A stretch of DNA of 64,000 nt from the NCBI RefSeq assembly GCF_002994745.2, contig NC_037090.1, positions 1,364,001 through 1,428,000 on the forward strand, written 5' to 3'. Below, piece by piece: positions 11,837 through 21,149 of the stretch. A model generated the notes under the pieces. That model made no database searches. It was given only the letters and a program-made list of their open reading frames with translations, and was not told the origin of the DNA. The first letter of the stretch is position 1, and every line of letters begins with the position of its first letter. The stretch comes from Rosa chinensis. Lineage: Eukaryota > Streptophyta > Magnoliopsida > Rosales > Rosaceae. The position numbers and the translations under genes are program-made.

Positions 11837-12227
11837 ATGGAGGCAACGTTGGTCACTACTCTCGCCCAGATGGTCGATGTTTTCTCATTGTTGGCCTCCT
11901 CACACCGCTCCTTCCATGGGTGATTTGGACCCTGCTACAGCAAAGCTGGCCATTGCGTTTCTAGGACCCTTTCTGGCTCTATTTTCGTTTCTCTTCGTTG
12001 TAAGAATAGTGATGTCCTGGTACCCAAAGATTCCTGTGGGGAAGTTCCCATATGTTTTGGCTTACGCTCCCGCAGAGCCAATTCTCATCCCAACCAGAAA
12101 GTTGATCCCAACTTTAGGGGGTGTGGACGTAACCCCTGTGGTCTGGTTTGGATTGATTAGTTTCCTGAATGAGATATTAATAGGTCCACAAGGGCTACTT
12201 GTGCTTCTATCTCAAAGAGTAAACTGA
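11837..12227 (+). CDS. YGGT family membrane protein (YLMG homolog), start shifted
   Basis: YGGT proteins are small membrane proteins of plastids and bacteria, linked in plants to thylakoid or nucleoid organisation. The open frame has GDLDPATAKLA, a hydrophobic helix FLGPFLALFSFLFVVRIVM, then SWYPKIP, the conserved KFPYV-x-AYAPAEPIL-x-PTRK, and a second hydrophobic stretch ending GPQGLLVLLSQ. The expected upstream start at 11837 (MEATLVTTLAQMVD) runs into TGA because one ttcca copy of a 5-bp pair is missing compared with 4290-4310. The frame holding the YGGT domain can start at ATG 11916 (104 aa) or 11877. The membrane core is complete, but an N-terminal extension may be lost. It is convergent with DRE2. 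Confidence 0.72.
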
Positions 12228-12675
12228 TGTAGGATGGTAGTCAATAATTTTCTTTTCTGTGCTATATCTGAGAGATACTTTTATGGGGAGAGTGAATAAT
12301 AAACTTCATAATGACATTGCTGTTCCGTTTTTGTATAATGCTTTCTGAATATGATTGAAATATGGCAATTACAATTTCGCTGAAAACAAATGAACACAAT
12401 CTGAGAACCGTTAAATCTAAGCTACGATTTTATTCTTAACAGTATGACATTGTTTCCAATGACCCATACAAGTACAGCAAAATACTGTCGAACCTTGAAC
12501 TACAACCCAGAAAGGTTTTGAAAGTTAATAGCAAACTTGGAACCAGGTTATGTATCAATTCAGAGTACAACCCAAAAGTTCATATGTCTGGAGGCAACAT
12601 GTGGAGCAACCATCACCGCGTATTCCAACATCCAAGATCCCCATGCAACCATGCACCGCTGCCTCGCCAATAGTT
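12228..12675. other. intergenic, between convergent YLMG and DRE2
   Basis: About 450 bp holding the 3' ends of both genes. I see no other gene in it. Confidence 0.6.
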
Positions 12676-13191
12676 TTATATGTCTGCTGCAAGGAAGTTT
12701 GAAGAGAACGCTACCTGAAAAAGAGATGTCCAGTTACACATGACTTTTGAAAAAAAAAATCACTTTTTGGTATATAGATAGAGGCCGATTTCATTCCAAC
12801 AAATACCTTCTCGCCCGGTCTGAATGGAGGAAGACCTTTATAAGGACATGTAGCGCATCGGAAAGCATCCCCTAGTCCACACTGCAGATAGTACAACTTT
12901 CAGAGGACAGTAAAAGAGAAATAAAATTGAAAAAGCAGAGCTGCATAAAACACTACGAGGACATACACTTCCACATGCTGACTGGAAACTATTCAGAATG
13001 AACGAGAATGTTTTGGGAATGTTGTGTATTTAGATCTCTACTAACAGAGCATATATATACATATCTACAAAAAACTCTATTATTACAAAAAGTAATATTC
13101 CTAATATAAGGCATGATTTAAGCCAGCCTTTCGGGGTTGTCTGCCAGCCTTTCGGGGTTGTCTGCCACCTTTGTCTGTCCAACACTCCCCC

Positions 13192-16100
13192 TCAAGTTGG
13201 TGCATACAGATCACGGATGCCCAACTTGTCAAGTGAGTCATAAAAAGCTTTACTCGATAGAGCCTTTGTAAGAATATCCGCCAATTGCTCTTCAGTAGGA
13301 ACGAAGGGAAACAAAATGACCTGTGCATCCAGCTTCTCTTTAATGAAGTGTCGATCTACCTCTACATGTTTCGTACGATCATGTTGAACTGGATTATGAG
13401 CAATTTCAATTGCAGCCTTATTATCACAATAAAGCGGCATAGCCTTTTTTTGCATGAACCCCAAATCTCTCAACAAATTTCTCAACCACAACATCTCACA
13501 AAGTCCTCGGGCCATTCCTCTATATTCTGCTTCTGCACTGGAGCGAGCCACCACCTTTTGTTTCTTGCTCTTCCAAGTAACCAAATTACCACCCACAAAT
13601 GTGAAGTAGCCCGAAGTAGACCTGCGATCTGTAATATTACCTGCCCAGTCTGCATCTGTATATCCGGAAACATCCAAGTGACTGAATTTTGAAAAAATTA
13701 ATCCCTTCCCTGGAGCAGACTTTAAATACTGCAAAATACGAAATACAGCATCCATATGGGCTTCACTGGGATTATGCATAAACTGACTCACCACACTAAC
13801 TGCATAAGCTAAATCTGGTCTAGTGTGGGATAAATAAATCAACCGTCCAACTAACCTCTGGTATCTCCCTTTATTTGTAGGTACTTGATCTATATACTCT
13901 GCTAACCGATGGTTCTGCTCGATAGGAGTAGCAGCCGGTTTACAATCAAGCATACCTGTTTCTGCCAGCAAGTCTAGGACATACTTTCTCTGACTCAACA
14001 CAATACAATCCTTGCCACGAGCAACTTCAATTCCTAAGAAATATTTCAAATTACCCAAATCTTTCATCTCAAATTCAGAGGACAACTGACCTTGTAACCT
14101 TTGAATTTCCTCAATGTCATCACCTGTCACAACCATGTCATCAACATAGATAATCAAGGCAGTCACTTTACCACACCGATGTTTAAGAAACAAGGTATGA
14201 TCTGAATTGCTCTGTCGATACCCAATTTTCTTCATGAACTTGGTGAACCGGCCAAACCAAGCTCTGGGAGACTGCTTCAAGCCATAAAGCGACTTCTTCA
14301 ATTTGCACACCACCTGCTCTCCAGTGGAAGTACCATATCCAGGAGGCAAATCCATATAAACTTCTTCATGCAGATCACCATGCAAGAATGCATTCTTAAC
14401 ATCAAACTGTTGCAAAGGCCAATCAAGATTAGCAGCTAATGAGAGAAGTACCCGAATTGTGTTAATTTTGGCCACTGGTGCAAATGTCTCATCATAATCC
14501 ACTCCATACTTCTGAGTATACCCTTTAGCCACTAATCTCGCCTTGTACCGATCCACTGAACCATCCGAATTATGTTTCACTGTATACACCCACCGACAAC
14601 CAACTGTCTTCTTCCCTGGTGGTAATGACACCAACTCCCACGTACAATTCTTCTCAAGAGCATCCATCTCGACTGTCATTGCTTTCATCCACTTCTCATC
14701 CTTCATGGCATCCTGCACTTTACTAGGAAGAGACACAGAAGATAATTGATTCACAAAGGCTACATATGGTTTAGATAACCTATGGGTCGACACATAATTA
14801 GCAACAGGGTATTTAGTCTTAGCACTTAGAGTAGGTTCATAGTGTTTCGGAGGTTGACCACGGGTTGAACGACTGGGTAAGGTTTTGGTAGGAACACTAC
14901 CTGACACAAAAGGACTTTTAGACAAGGAAGGATTGGGACATACCTCGGGTGATGATTGAGCAGGTGAGACCGTTGAAGAGGAGGGAGAGACTGAAGCATT
15001 GTCTAAAACACCATCTGAAGACGGTAGAACCTCATCCTCCACTTGATCAAAAATTGTCTCCCCAGCCGACTGGTCAGACTGATCCGGTTGACCAGTTGGT
15101 AATACATTGCTCAAAGCTTCTTCTCTGGATGAACCCCTGTTTTCCCTATTTTCCTTCTCAATATTAGACGATGGGTCCTCCAACTCTGAGAACTCATATG
15201 CCAGACACTCATTTTGCCTATTAGACAAATCTTCATAATAACAAGACTTCTCCCCCTTACTAGGAGTCACAGGAGGCAAGAAATAACAAACATCTTCACT
15301 GAAAGTAACATCCATGGTGACATAAAACTTCTGGGATTGAGGGTGATAACATTTGTAACCTTTCTGATGAGACCCATACCCAACAAACACACACTTAAGG
15401 GCTCTAGCATCCAATTTTGTCCTTTGATTTTTATACAAATGAACATAGGCAACACAACCAAAGACACGAGCAGGAAGGGTATTAGATGATGGGATAGAAA
15501 CATAGTTAGACAAGACCTCAAGTGGGACACAACCTTGAAGAGGAGCAGATGGAAGGCGATTGATAAGATGAGAAGCACACAAAACAGCTTCTCCCCAGAG
15601 GTACTTAGGCATGTTAGCACTAAGCAAAAGAGATCGAGCCATATCCAAAAGGTGACGATTTTTCCGTTCAGACACCCCATTTTGCTCTGGTGTCTGTGGA
15701 CAGGAAGTTTGATGGATTATGCCATGGTGTTGGAAATATTCATGAAAAGAATGATTAATAAACACACCCCCATTATCGGAACGAAAAACCTTAACATGAG
15801 CATCATATTGAGTACGAACAAGACTATGAAATGCTGTAAAGGCAGAGAAGACAGAATCTTTGGACTTAAGTAGAACCACCCAAGATAATCGGGTAAAGTC
15901 ATCGATGAATAACACAAAATATCGCATTCCAGAAAGGGTAGAATGTTTAGAAGGACCCCACAAGTCTGAATGAATTAACTCAAAAGGCATAGTACTAGAA
16001 TGAAAGCTCGAAGGATAACTAGACCTATGACTCTTAGCCAAAGCACAAGTTTCACAATGCAAGCTAGAATCACTTATTCCCAAAAATAACGAAGGCATGG

Positions 16101-17706
16101 ACTTCTTCATAACTCCAAACGATGGGTGACCCAAACGCCTGTGCCACAACCATAACTCACTCAGTCGATCAGAACTCGATGTCAGGGCTAAAGGTTGTTC
16201 TGGTTCTTGTGTTTGTCCTGCGTACATGCAATCCAAATGAAACAGTCTCCCCCTCAGGTCTCCCTTGCCCATGATCACCCGATTGCATAGATTCTGAAAA
16301 ACAACATACATTGGATAAAAGGTTACTGAGCACTTATTCTGTGAATTCAATTGAGATACAGATAACAGATGATGAGACAACGAGGGCACATAAAGGACAT
16401 CATGTAAAATAATGGATGGTGTAACTTGAACAGACCCAATACCTAAGACCGGAAAAGACACACCATTTGCATTAGAGACATGAGATATAGAAGGAGATGA
16501 CATAGACACAAAGAAAGACTTGTCGTAGGTCATATGATCGGACGCACCAGAATCAATTATCCATGTATCACTACCAGTAAAGTCAGAAATATGTAAAGCA
16601 ATACCAATTTTACCTCGAGTTTCCTTAGTCAAGGAAACATTACCCTTAGAGAGGTCTCGCCCTTCGACACCATAGAAATCAGGTTCTGGCACCATTTGGA
16701 TTGCTGCTTTGCCTCTCTGACCTCTACTTCCTCCAGTATTACTTCCTCCTCTCCAACCGGAATTGTTCGAATTAAACCTTCGCAGCTTAGGGCATTCATT
16801 CTTGAAATGACCAACTTCCTTACAATAGTTGCAAGTCATTTGGTTATTAACCGGAACCAGCCCTCGGCTATAATTCTGATTCTGTTGGTACACCTGGCTC
16901 CGAGGTCGATAGTGATTTAGAGATGGGATATGAGATGAACTCCCATACTGAGGAGACGAAGATTGAGGTGATCTAGCCTGGACTGCTAAAACTGAAATGT
17001 CAGTATGAAGTCCCTTGGCAGCAACTTTGTTGGCTTCATCTTTTCGAATATAAGCAAAGGCTTGCTCCAACGTTGGAGGAGTTGCAAGACGCAATAACTC
17101 ATTCTTTGCCCCTTCGAAATGAGGATCGAGACCAGCAAGAAAGACATGAACACGCATCTTATCTTGCTCACTCCTGTAGGTAGTGATGTCTGCTTCACAA
17201 GTCATAGGATTAGGATTTCTCTGATCAAGCTCCTGCCAGATTGTCTTCAAATTTGCATAAAATGTTGCAACAGGCTGTCCACTTTGAGTTATTTTGAAAG
17301 CTTTGACATTTAATTCATGAACACGGGCAAAGTCACTTCCATCATAATAAGTAGCAGCAACAGAGTCCCAAATTGCTCTGGGAGAATCAAAATTAGCAAA
17401 TAACTGCATTACCTCTGGAGTCATTGCTTTTAGAAGAATTCCCATCACGTTAGTATTTGCTGTGTCCCATTCATCAGCTTTTGGTCCTGCAGCAGGTCTT
17501 GCAGTGCTACCAATAACATAACTCCACTTTCCAATCCCTTGAATATGGATCTTCATAAGCCTGTGCCATAACTGATAATTTGTGCCATCAAGCTTGACGC
17601 CAAAGCTTGAGTTATCTGTTACATTTTGAACAATCACAACTTCACGAGCCACAGATGTAGATGTAGCTCCTGTAGCCTGAGGATCACTTACGATCAAATC
17701 CACCAT
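13192..17706 (-). CDS. Copia gag-pol polyprotein, intact (1504 aa)
   Basis: A single open frame with every expected domain in order. Gag (residues ~30-240), CCHC knuckle C-NY-C-KEVG-H-FKNE-C (292-305) and protease active site DSGASDHM (from 385) come first. Integrase follows, with the H-x-H/C-x2-C zinc part (LGHPS, CETC) and the DDE core (FIDDF, RSDNGG, ERKNR). Reverse transcriptase has KARLVAKGYTQ, the first catalytic Asp in FDVKNAFLHGDL and the YVDDM box. RNase H has YTDADWAG, SSAEAEY and CDNKAA. No stop or frameshift is seen. Length is usual for an autonomous plant Copia. The ATG at 17706 directly follows a ~23-base A-run in the RNA sense. Confidence 0.96.
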   Translation of the reverse strand: MVDLIVSDPQATGATSTSVAREVVIVQNVTDNSSFGVKLDGTNYQLWHRLMKIHIQGIGKWSYVIGSTARPAAGPKADEWDTANTNVMGILLKAMTPEVMQLFANFDSPRAIWDSVAATYYDGSDFARVHELNVKAFKITQSGQPVATFYANLKTIWQELDQRNPNPMTCEADITTYRSEQDKMRVHVFLAGLDPHFEGAKNELLRLATPPTLEQAFAYIRKDEANKVAAKGLHTDISVLAVQARSPQSSSPQYGSSSHIPSLNHYRPRSQVYQQNQNYSRGLVPVNNQMTCNYCKEVGHFKNECPKLRRFNSNNSGWRGGSNTGGSRGQRGKAAIQMVPEPDFYGVEGRDLSKGNVSLTKETRGKIGIALHISDFTGSDTWIIDSGASDHMTYDKSFFVSMSSPSISHVSNANGVSFPVLGIGSVQVTPSIILHDVLYVPSLSHHLLSVSQLNSQNKCSVTFYPMYVVFQNLCNRVIMGKGDLRGRLFHLDCMYAGQTQEPEQPLALTSSSDRLSELWLWHRRLGHPSFGVMKKSMPSLFLGISDSSLHCETCALAKSHRSSYPSSFHSSTMPFELIHSDLWGPSKHSTLSGMRYFVLFIDDFTRLSWVVLLKSKDSVFSAFTAFHSLVRTQYDAHVKVFRSDNGGVFINHSFHEYFQHHGIIHQTSCPQTPEQNGVSERKNRHLLDMARSLLLSANMPKYLWGEAVLCASHLINRLPSAPLQGCVPLEVLSNYVSIPSSNTLPARVFGCVAYVHLYKNQRTKLDARALKCVFVGYGSHQKGYKCYHPQSQKFYVTMDVTFSEDVCYFLPPVTPSKGEKSCYYEDLSNRQNECLAYEFSELEDPSSNIEKENRENRGSSREEALSNVLPTGQPDQSDQSAGETIFDQVEDEVLPSSDGVLDNASVSPSSSTVSPAQSSPEVCPNPSLSKSPFVSGSVPTKTLPSRSTRGQPPKHYEPTLSAKTKYPVANYVSTHRLSKPYVAFVNQLSSVSLPSKVQDAMKDEKWMKAMTVEMDALEKNCTWELVSLPPGKKTVGCRWVYTVKHNSDGSVDRYKARLVAKGYTQKYGVDYDETFAPVAKINTIRVLLSLAANLDWPLQQFDVKNAFLHGDLHEEVYMDLPPGYGTSTGEQVVCKLKKSLYGLKQSPRAWFGRFTKFMKKIGYRQSNSDHTLFLKHRCGKVTALIIYVDDMVVTGDDIEEIQRLQGQLSSEFEMKDLGNLKYFLGIEVARGKDCIVLSQRKYVLDLLAETGMLDCKPAATPIEQNHRLAEYIDQVPTNKGRYQRLVGRLIYLSHTRPDLAYAVSVVSQFMHNPSEAHMDAVFRILQYLKSAPGKGLIFSKFSHLDVSGYTDADWAGNITDRRSTSGYFTFVGGNLVTWKSKKQKVVARSSAEAEYRGMARGLCEMLWLRNLLRDLGFMQKKAMPLYCDNKAAIEIAHNPVQHDRTKHVEVDRHFIKEKLDAQVILFPFVPTEEQLADILTKALSSKAFYDSLDKLGIRDLYAPT

Positions 17707-18511
17707 CTTACTTACTTACTTTTTTTTTTTTTTTTTTTTTTAATAAATAAATTCAAGCAGAATCACTAGACCAGTGATAAATATCTCCCTTTCGTTCTGT
17801 CTCCCTCCTTTTTCTCTTGCAGGTGCTAGGCGTGAGGCGGAGGGTGACAGAAGGCTTGGAGCCGCGCGGGGCCGGGATCTGCGCAGGCGGGGCCGAGTGG
17901 ACTGCGCTCGTGGGCAGGAGTGCAGGAGCAGTTTTGCCGACTTGGGTGTTGTAACAGCGGCAGTGGGTGGAGACTGGAGGCTGCGGTGGAGCTGGCGTGC
18001 GGTGGAGCTGGAGGCTAGAGTGTGGTGGAGCTGGAGGCTGCGGTGGAGCTGGCGTGCGTTGCTGGCTTGCGTTGGAGGCTGCGGTGGAGCTGGCGTGCTT
18101 TGCTGGCTTGCAGGGGCCGCTCTGATGGATGACGCCGATCTGGGATGGATGCGATCAGAGGTGATCAGAGGTGATCATGCGATCAGAGGTGATCAGATGA
18201 GATACCAAGGACTCAAGGACTGGAGTTAGCTGGTGCAAAACGAGCCCAGGATGGCTGCTGGGATACGAGCCCAGGACTGGAGGCTCGGAGATCAACAGGT
18301 ATGCTTTGTGCTTTTCTTGAGAAAAAAACAGGTTATGGGTTTATGGGTTTCAGATTGTGTGTTTGATCAGAAGAAAAGAATTGGCTAGAGTGTCAGTATT
18401 AACCAATCTGTATTAAACAAAAGAACCCAAAAGAACTCAAAAGAACCCGAGAAACAAAAGAAAAAAAACACAGCGGAACAGATTCCAAATTGGATCTCTG
18501 CTTTGATACCA
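17707..18511 (-). other. long GC-rich leader of the Copia element
   Basis: About 800 bp lie between primer-binding site and gag. 17820-18120 is strongly GC-rich and built from degenerate repeats of ggagctgg/ctgcggtggagctgg, unlike the AT-rich surroundings. An open stretch on the opposite strand (17774-18229) is compositional and not a recognised gene. It may be an RNA structure or packaging region, which is an inference. Confidence 0.6.
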
Positions 18512-19968
18512 TATTCAGAATGAACGAGAATGTTTTGGGAATGTTGTGTATTTAGATCTCTACTAACAGAGCATATATATACATATCTACAAAAAACTCT
18601 ATTATTACAAAAAGCAATATTCCTAATATAAGGCATGATTTAAGCCAGCCTTTCGGGGTTGTCTGCCAGCCTTTCGGGGTTGTCTGCCACCTTTGTCTGT
18701 CCAACAGAAACTGCTCAAATCCACAGTGGATTGTAACTTCTCTACTTTTTGCTCCGCTTCAGCCCTCCCACAAGTGCAATTTTTACAAGCTTTCCTTGTG
18801 CTTCCAACTTCACAATCATCAGCTGCACAAGCACATGAGCCAAAGGAATTTAACTGAAGGAGACAAACACTTTAGGTGATCAACAAACAATTATTTTTGA
18901 ATAACAATGTCATACCTACGACCGGCTGGGGTTTCTTCAAGTCCTCTTCCGTTAATAGACTATCCTCATCAATCAGATCTGAATGATCATCGATCTGCAA
19001 CTTCGGTAGAGTTTTTGAAGGCTTTTTTAAGGCAAAGGATGAGCCAATTTTCCAAGAAGGCTTTTTGGCCTTGACCTAAGACAGGAAAGAGCACAATTAA
19101 GAGTACCTCATATAATCTGAATAATAAAATTTACATGCAGGATCCCACTTATAGGCATCCATGTAGCTAATTCCCAAACACAAGGGAAAAATCATGTCAA
19201 TCGGAACTAGTAACATAGAAACTTACTCCAGAGTCCAGAGCACAACTCAGATGATTTTGTTTGAAGAGCTTGTGCTTCTAGGAAACCAGACAAAAGTAAC
19301 TTGCACTCAAGAACAGAGGTGGTCTGCAAGGAAACCCAAGTGAGACTTGTAAATGCAAATTAGTTCTTAGTCTCTCACAATATGAACATGAATTACCTTA
19401 TCTGTTTCATAAGTCTTGTAAACTAGGATGGTTCCACCAGGCTTCAAGACTCTTGAGGTCTCCTTCAACAACTGCTCACTCAGGAATTCAATTGATCTGC
19501 AAAGGGCAACCACAATGTCGATAGAGGAAGTCCCCTGTGGCAGCTGACCTGTCATAACCAAATCCAAATTCAAATCAGGTGAACAACTGCTAATTTGATC
19601 AAATTTAGAATGCAAAAAAGTAGTCTGTCCTATGCATCATACAGGTTCCAGTGAGAAGTTAAATAAAATAAAATAAATGTAATAGTAGACAGGTCGATAG
19701 ACAATAAAAACCGGCACAACTTATCCAATAATTGGCCTTTGATACCACACAACAATGGTCTCAGTAAATCCAAACTGATACAGACGCCGCAACATAATAT
19801 AAACAAAAAACAAGCAGGAGGAAGGAACCTACTCAAGGAAGACACTTGAGTGATAATTTGAGGTTCACACTTATCCGAAGCTCCATTCCCAAGCTCCCTT
19901 AATGCATCAAAAGCAAGACTGGTGGGTAGAACCACATCATCCGTAAATGCCAGCACCGATCCCTGCAT

Positions 19969-20980
19969 AAACGAAATAAAAACATTCAGAGTCAAGCTAC
20001 CCTACACTTGCTAGACTGCAGAAGAGAGACAATAAAATTATAAATTTTCATCTCCAAAGCCAAACAAGCCAAACAAGTAAATGGCTTCTCGCCGACGCCG
20101 ACGCCGACTCTGTTCGGTATTTTGACAAGTGTTTAGGCTGCTGCGTGGGAACAAATTTAAATTATCTAGGTGGAGCAAAAGCGGTCGTGACGTGCCAGAG
20201 ACGCGTGCAGACTCTGTTTGGACTTATGGGCTTAATGGACTATTGCTACACTACGTTGGAATGTTAGAAAGGGGCCGGGATCATTGTGAAACCCAAAGTA
20301 TGAATAATCACATCCAGGGTCTGGGTCCAGTAGGATCAACATTAAGGCTGCAATAGGTATTAGACCCCGCTAGCATATAGGTGAATATTCTTAAGCAATT
20401 GAACTTTGCTAGCTTGAATCATTTTAGCAGGATCAAAGTAGAGATTGAGATTGCAAGATTTAAAAAAATTCAGGTGAAGTTGAGGTAAAGAAATTGAGGA
20501 GAAGAGAGCGGAAAAGATGAAGAGGGAAGGAAGATGATCAGCGTGAGAAAAGAGCAGCAAAAGGATGCAAAACAAATAGGGGCAGTTCGGGAGGTTTAGC
20601 TCACAAAAGTTGAAAATGAGTGTCACTAGAAAAGGTGTCCGCGCTTTGCTGCGGGACTTATTGTTACATGGTGGAGATTATGATTGATCTTGTTACATTA
20701 CATAATAGAAATACCAATTATCTTTGTTGAAATTTACAGATTTTGTTTGGTTTGAACTTATTACTGATTCTGATGGAGAAATCAAACTTGGTATGCATAG
20801 TTTAATGAAGGAATAAACAAAATACAATAATGAGAAGTGTTTGATGGATGTTGCATAATGATACACGATCTACATGGATATTCATCTCATGCTGCTGGTC
20901 CTCAGTCCAAGCTGTTATTGCCATATCACCTTTGCTGATGAAAAGCTTTTCATTTTTTCAATAGGCACTCTATCCATGCT
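19969..20980. other. upstream region of DRE2, no gene seen
   Basis: It contains a repeated gccgac stretch (20092-20110) and otherwise ordinary AT-rich sequence. It probably holds the DRE2 promoter on the minus strand. Confidence 0.4.
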
Positions 20981-21149
20981 TCAGATGCCTGATATAACAA
21001 TGCACATCAAGAAGTGGTTAGAAAAACTGCTAAGATAGAAGTTGAGCTCTCGGTTGGTATATGAATCACAATAGAATTCAAAGATTTTCCTACATGTACT
21101 CAAATTAAACGCTAGCTTAATATAAGAAGCAAGAAAATACAGAGCAACC

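Larger units (their letters stand above)
12990..18706 (-). mobile_element. complete, young Ty1/Copia retrotransposon (5717 bp)
   Basis: LTRs 12990-13184 and 18512-18706 are both 195 bp and differ at only one base that I can see. The target duplication GAAAC lies at 12985-12989 and 18707-18711. The element reads on the minus strand. A primer-binding site TGGTATCAAAGCAGAG follows the 5' LTR, and a polypurine tract (rc of cactccccctcaa) precedes the 3' LTR. One open frame codes for the whole polyprotein. Near-identical LTRs and an open frame indicate recent insertion, and the element may still be competent to move. Confidence 0.96.
12676..19968 (-). pseudogene. DRE2: anamorsin/DRE2 homolog split by a Copia insertion
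   Basis: DRE2 passes electrons from a diflavin reductase in the cytosolic iron-sulfur cluster assembly pathway. On the minus strand the exons are 19833-19968 (ATG at 19968), 19397-19548, 19227-19323, 18916-19075, 18707-18822 joined to 12967-12984, 12807-12881 and 12676-12714 (TAA). Visible parts are LAFTDDVVLP at the start, [44 protein letters not shown], the 2Fe-2S motif C-x8-C-x2-C-x-C, the 4Fe-4S motif C-x2-C-x7-C-x2-C and the end NFLAADI. A 5.7-kb Copia element interrupts exon 5 between the two cluster motifs. Exon 3 is also one base out of phase with exon 4, which suggests a 1-nt indel near 19230-19260. With these lesions the gene should not make a full protein. Confidence 0.88.

Noticed and set aside
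17774..18229. A 151-codon open stretch on + in the Copia leader
   Set aside because: It is an effect of GC-rich repeats, lies antisense in the element leader and has no recognisable domain.
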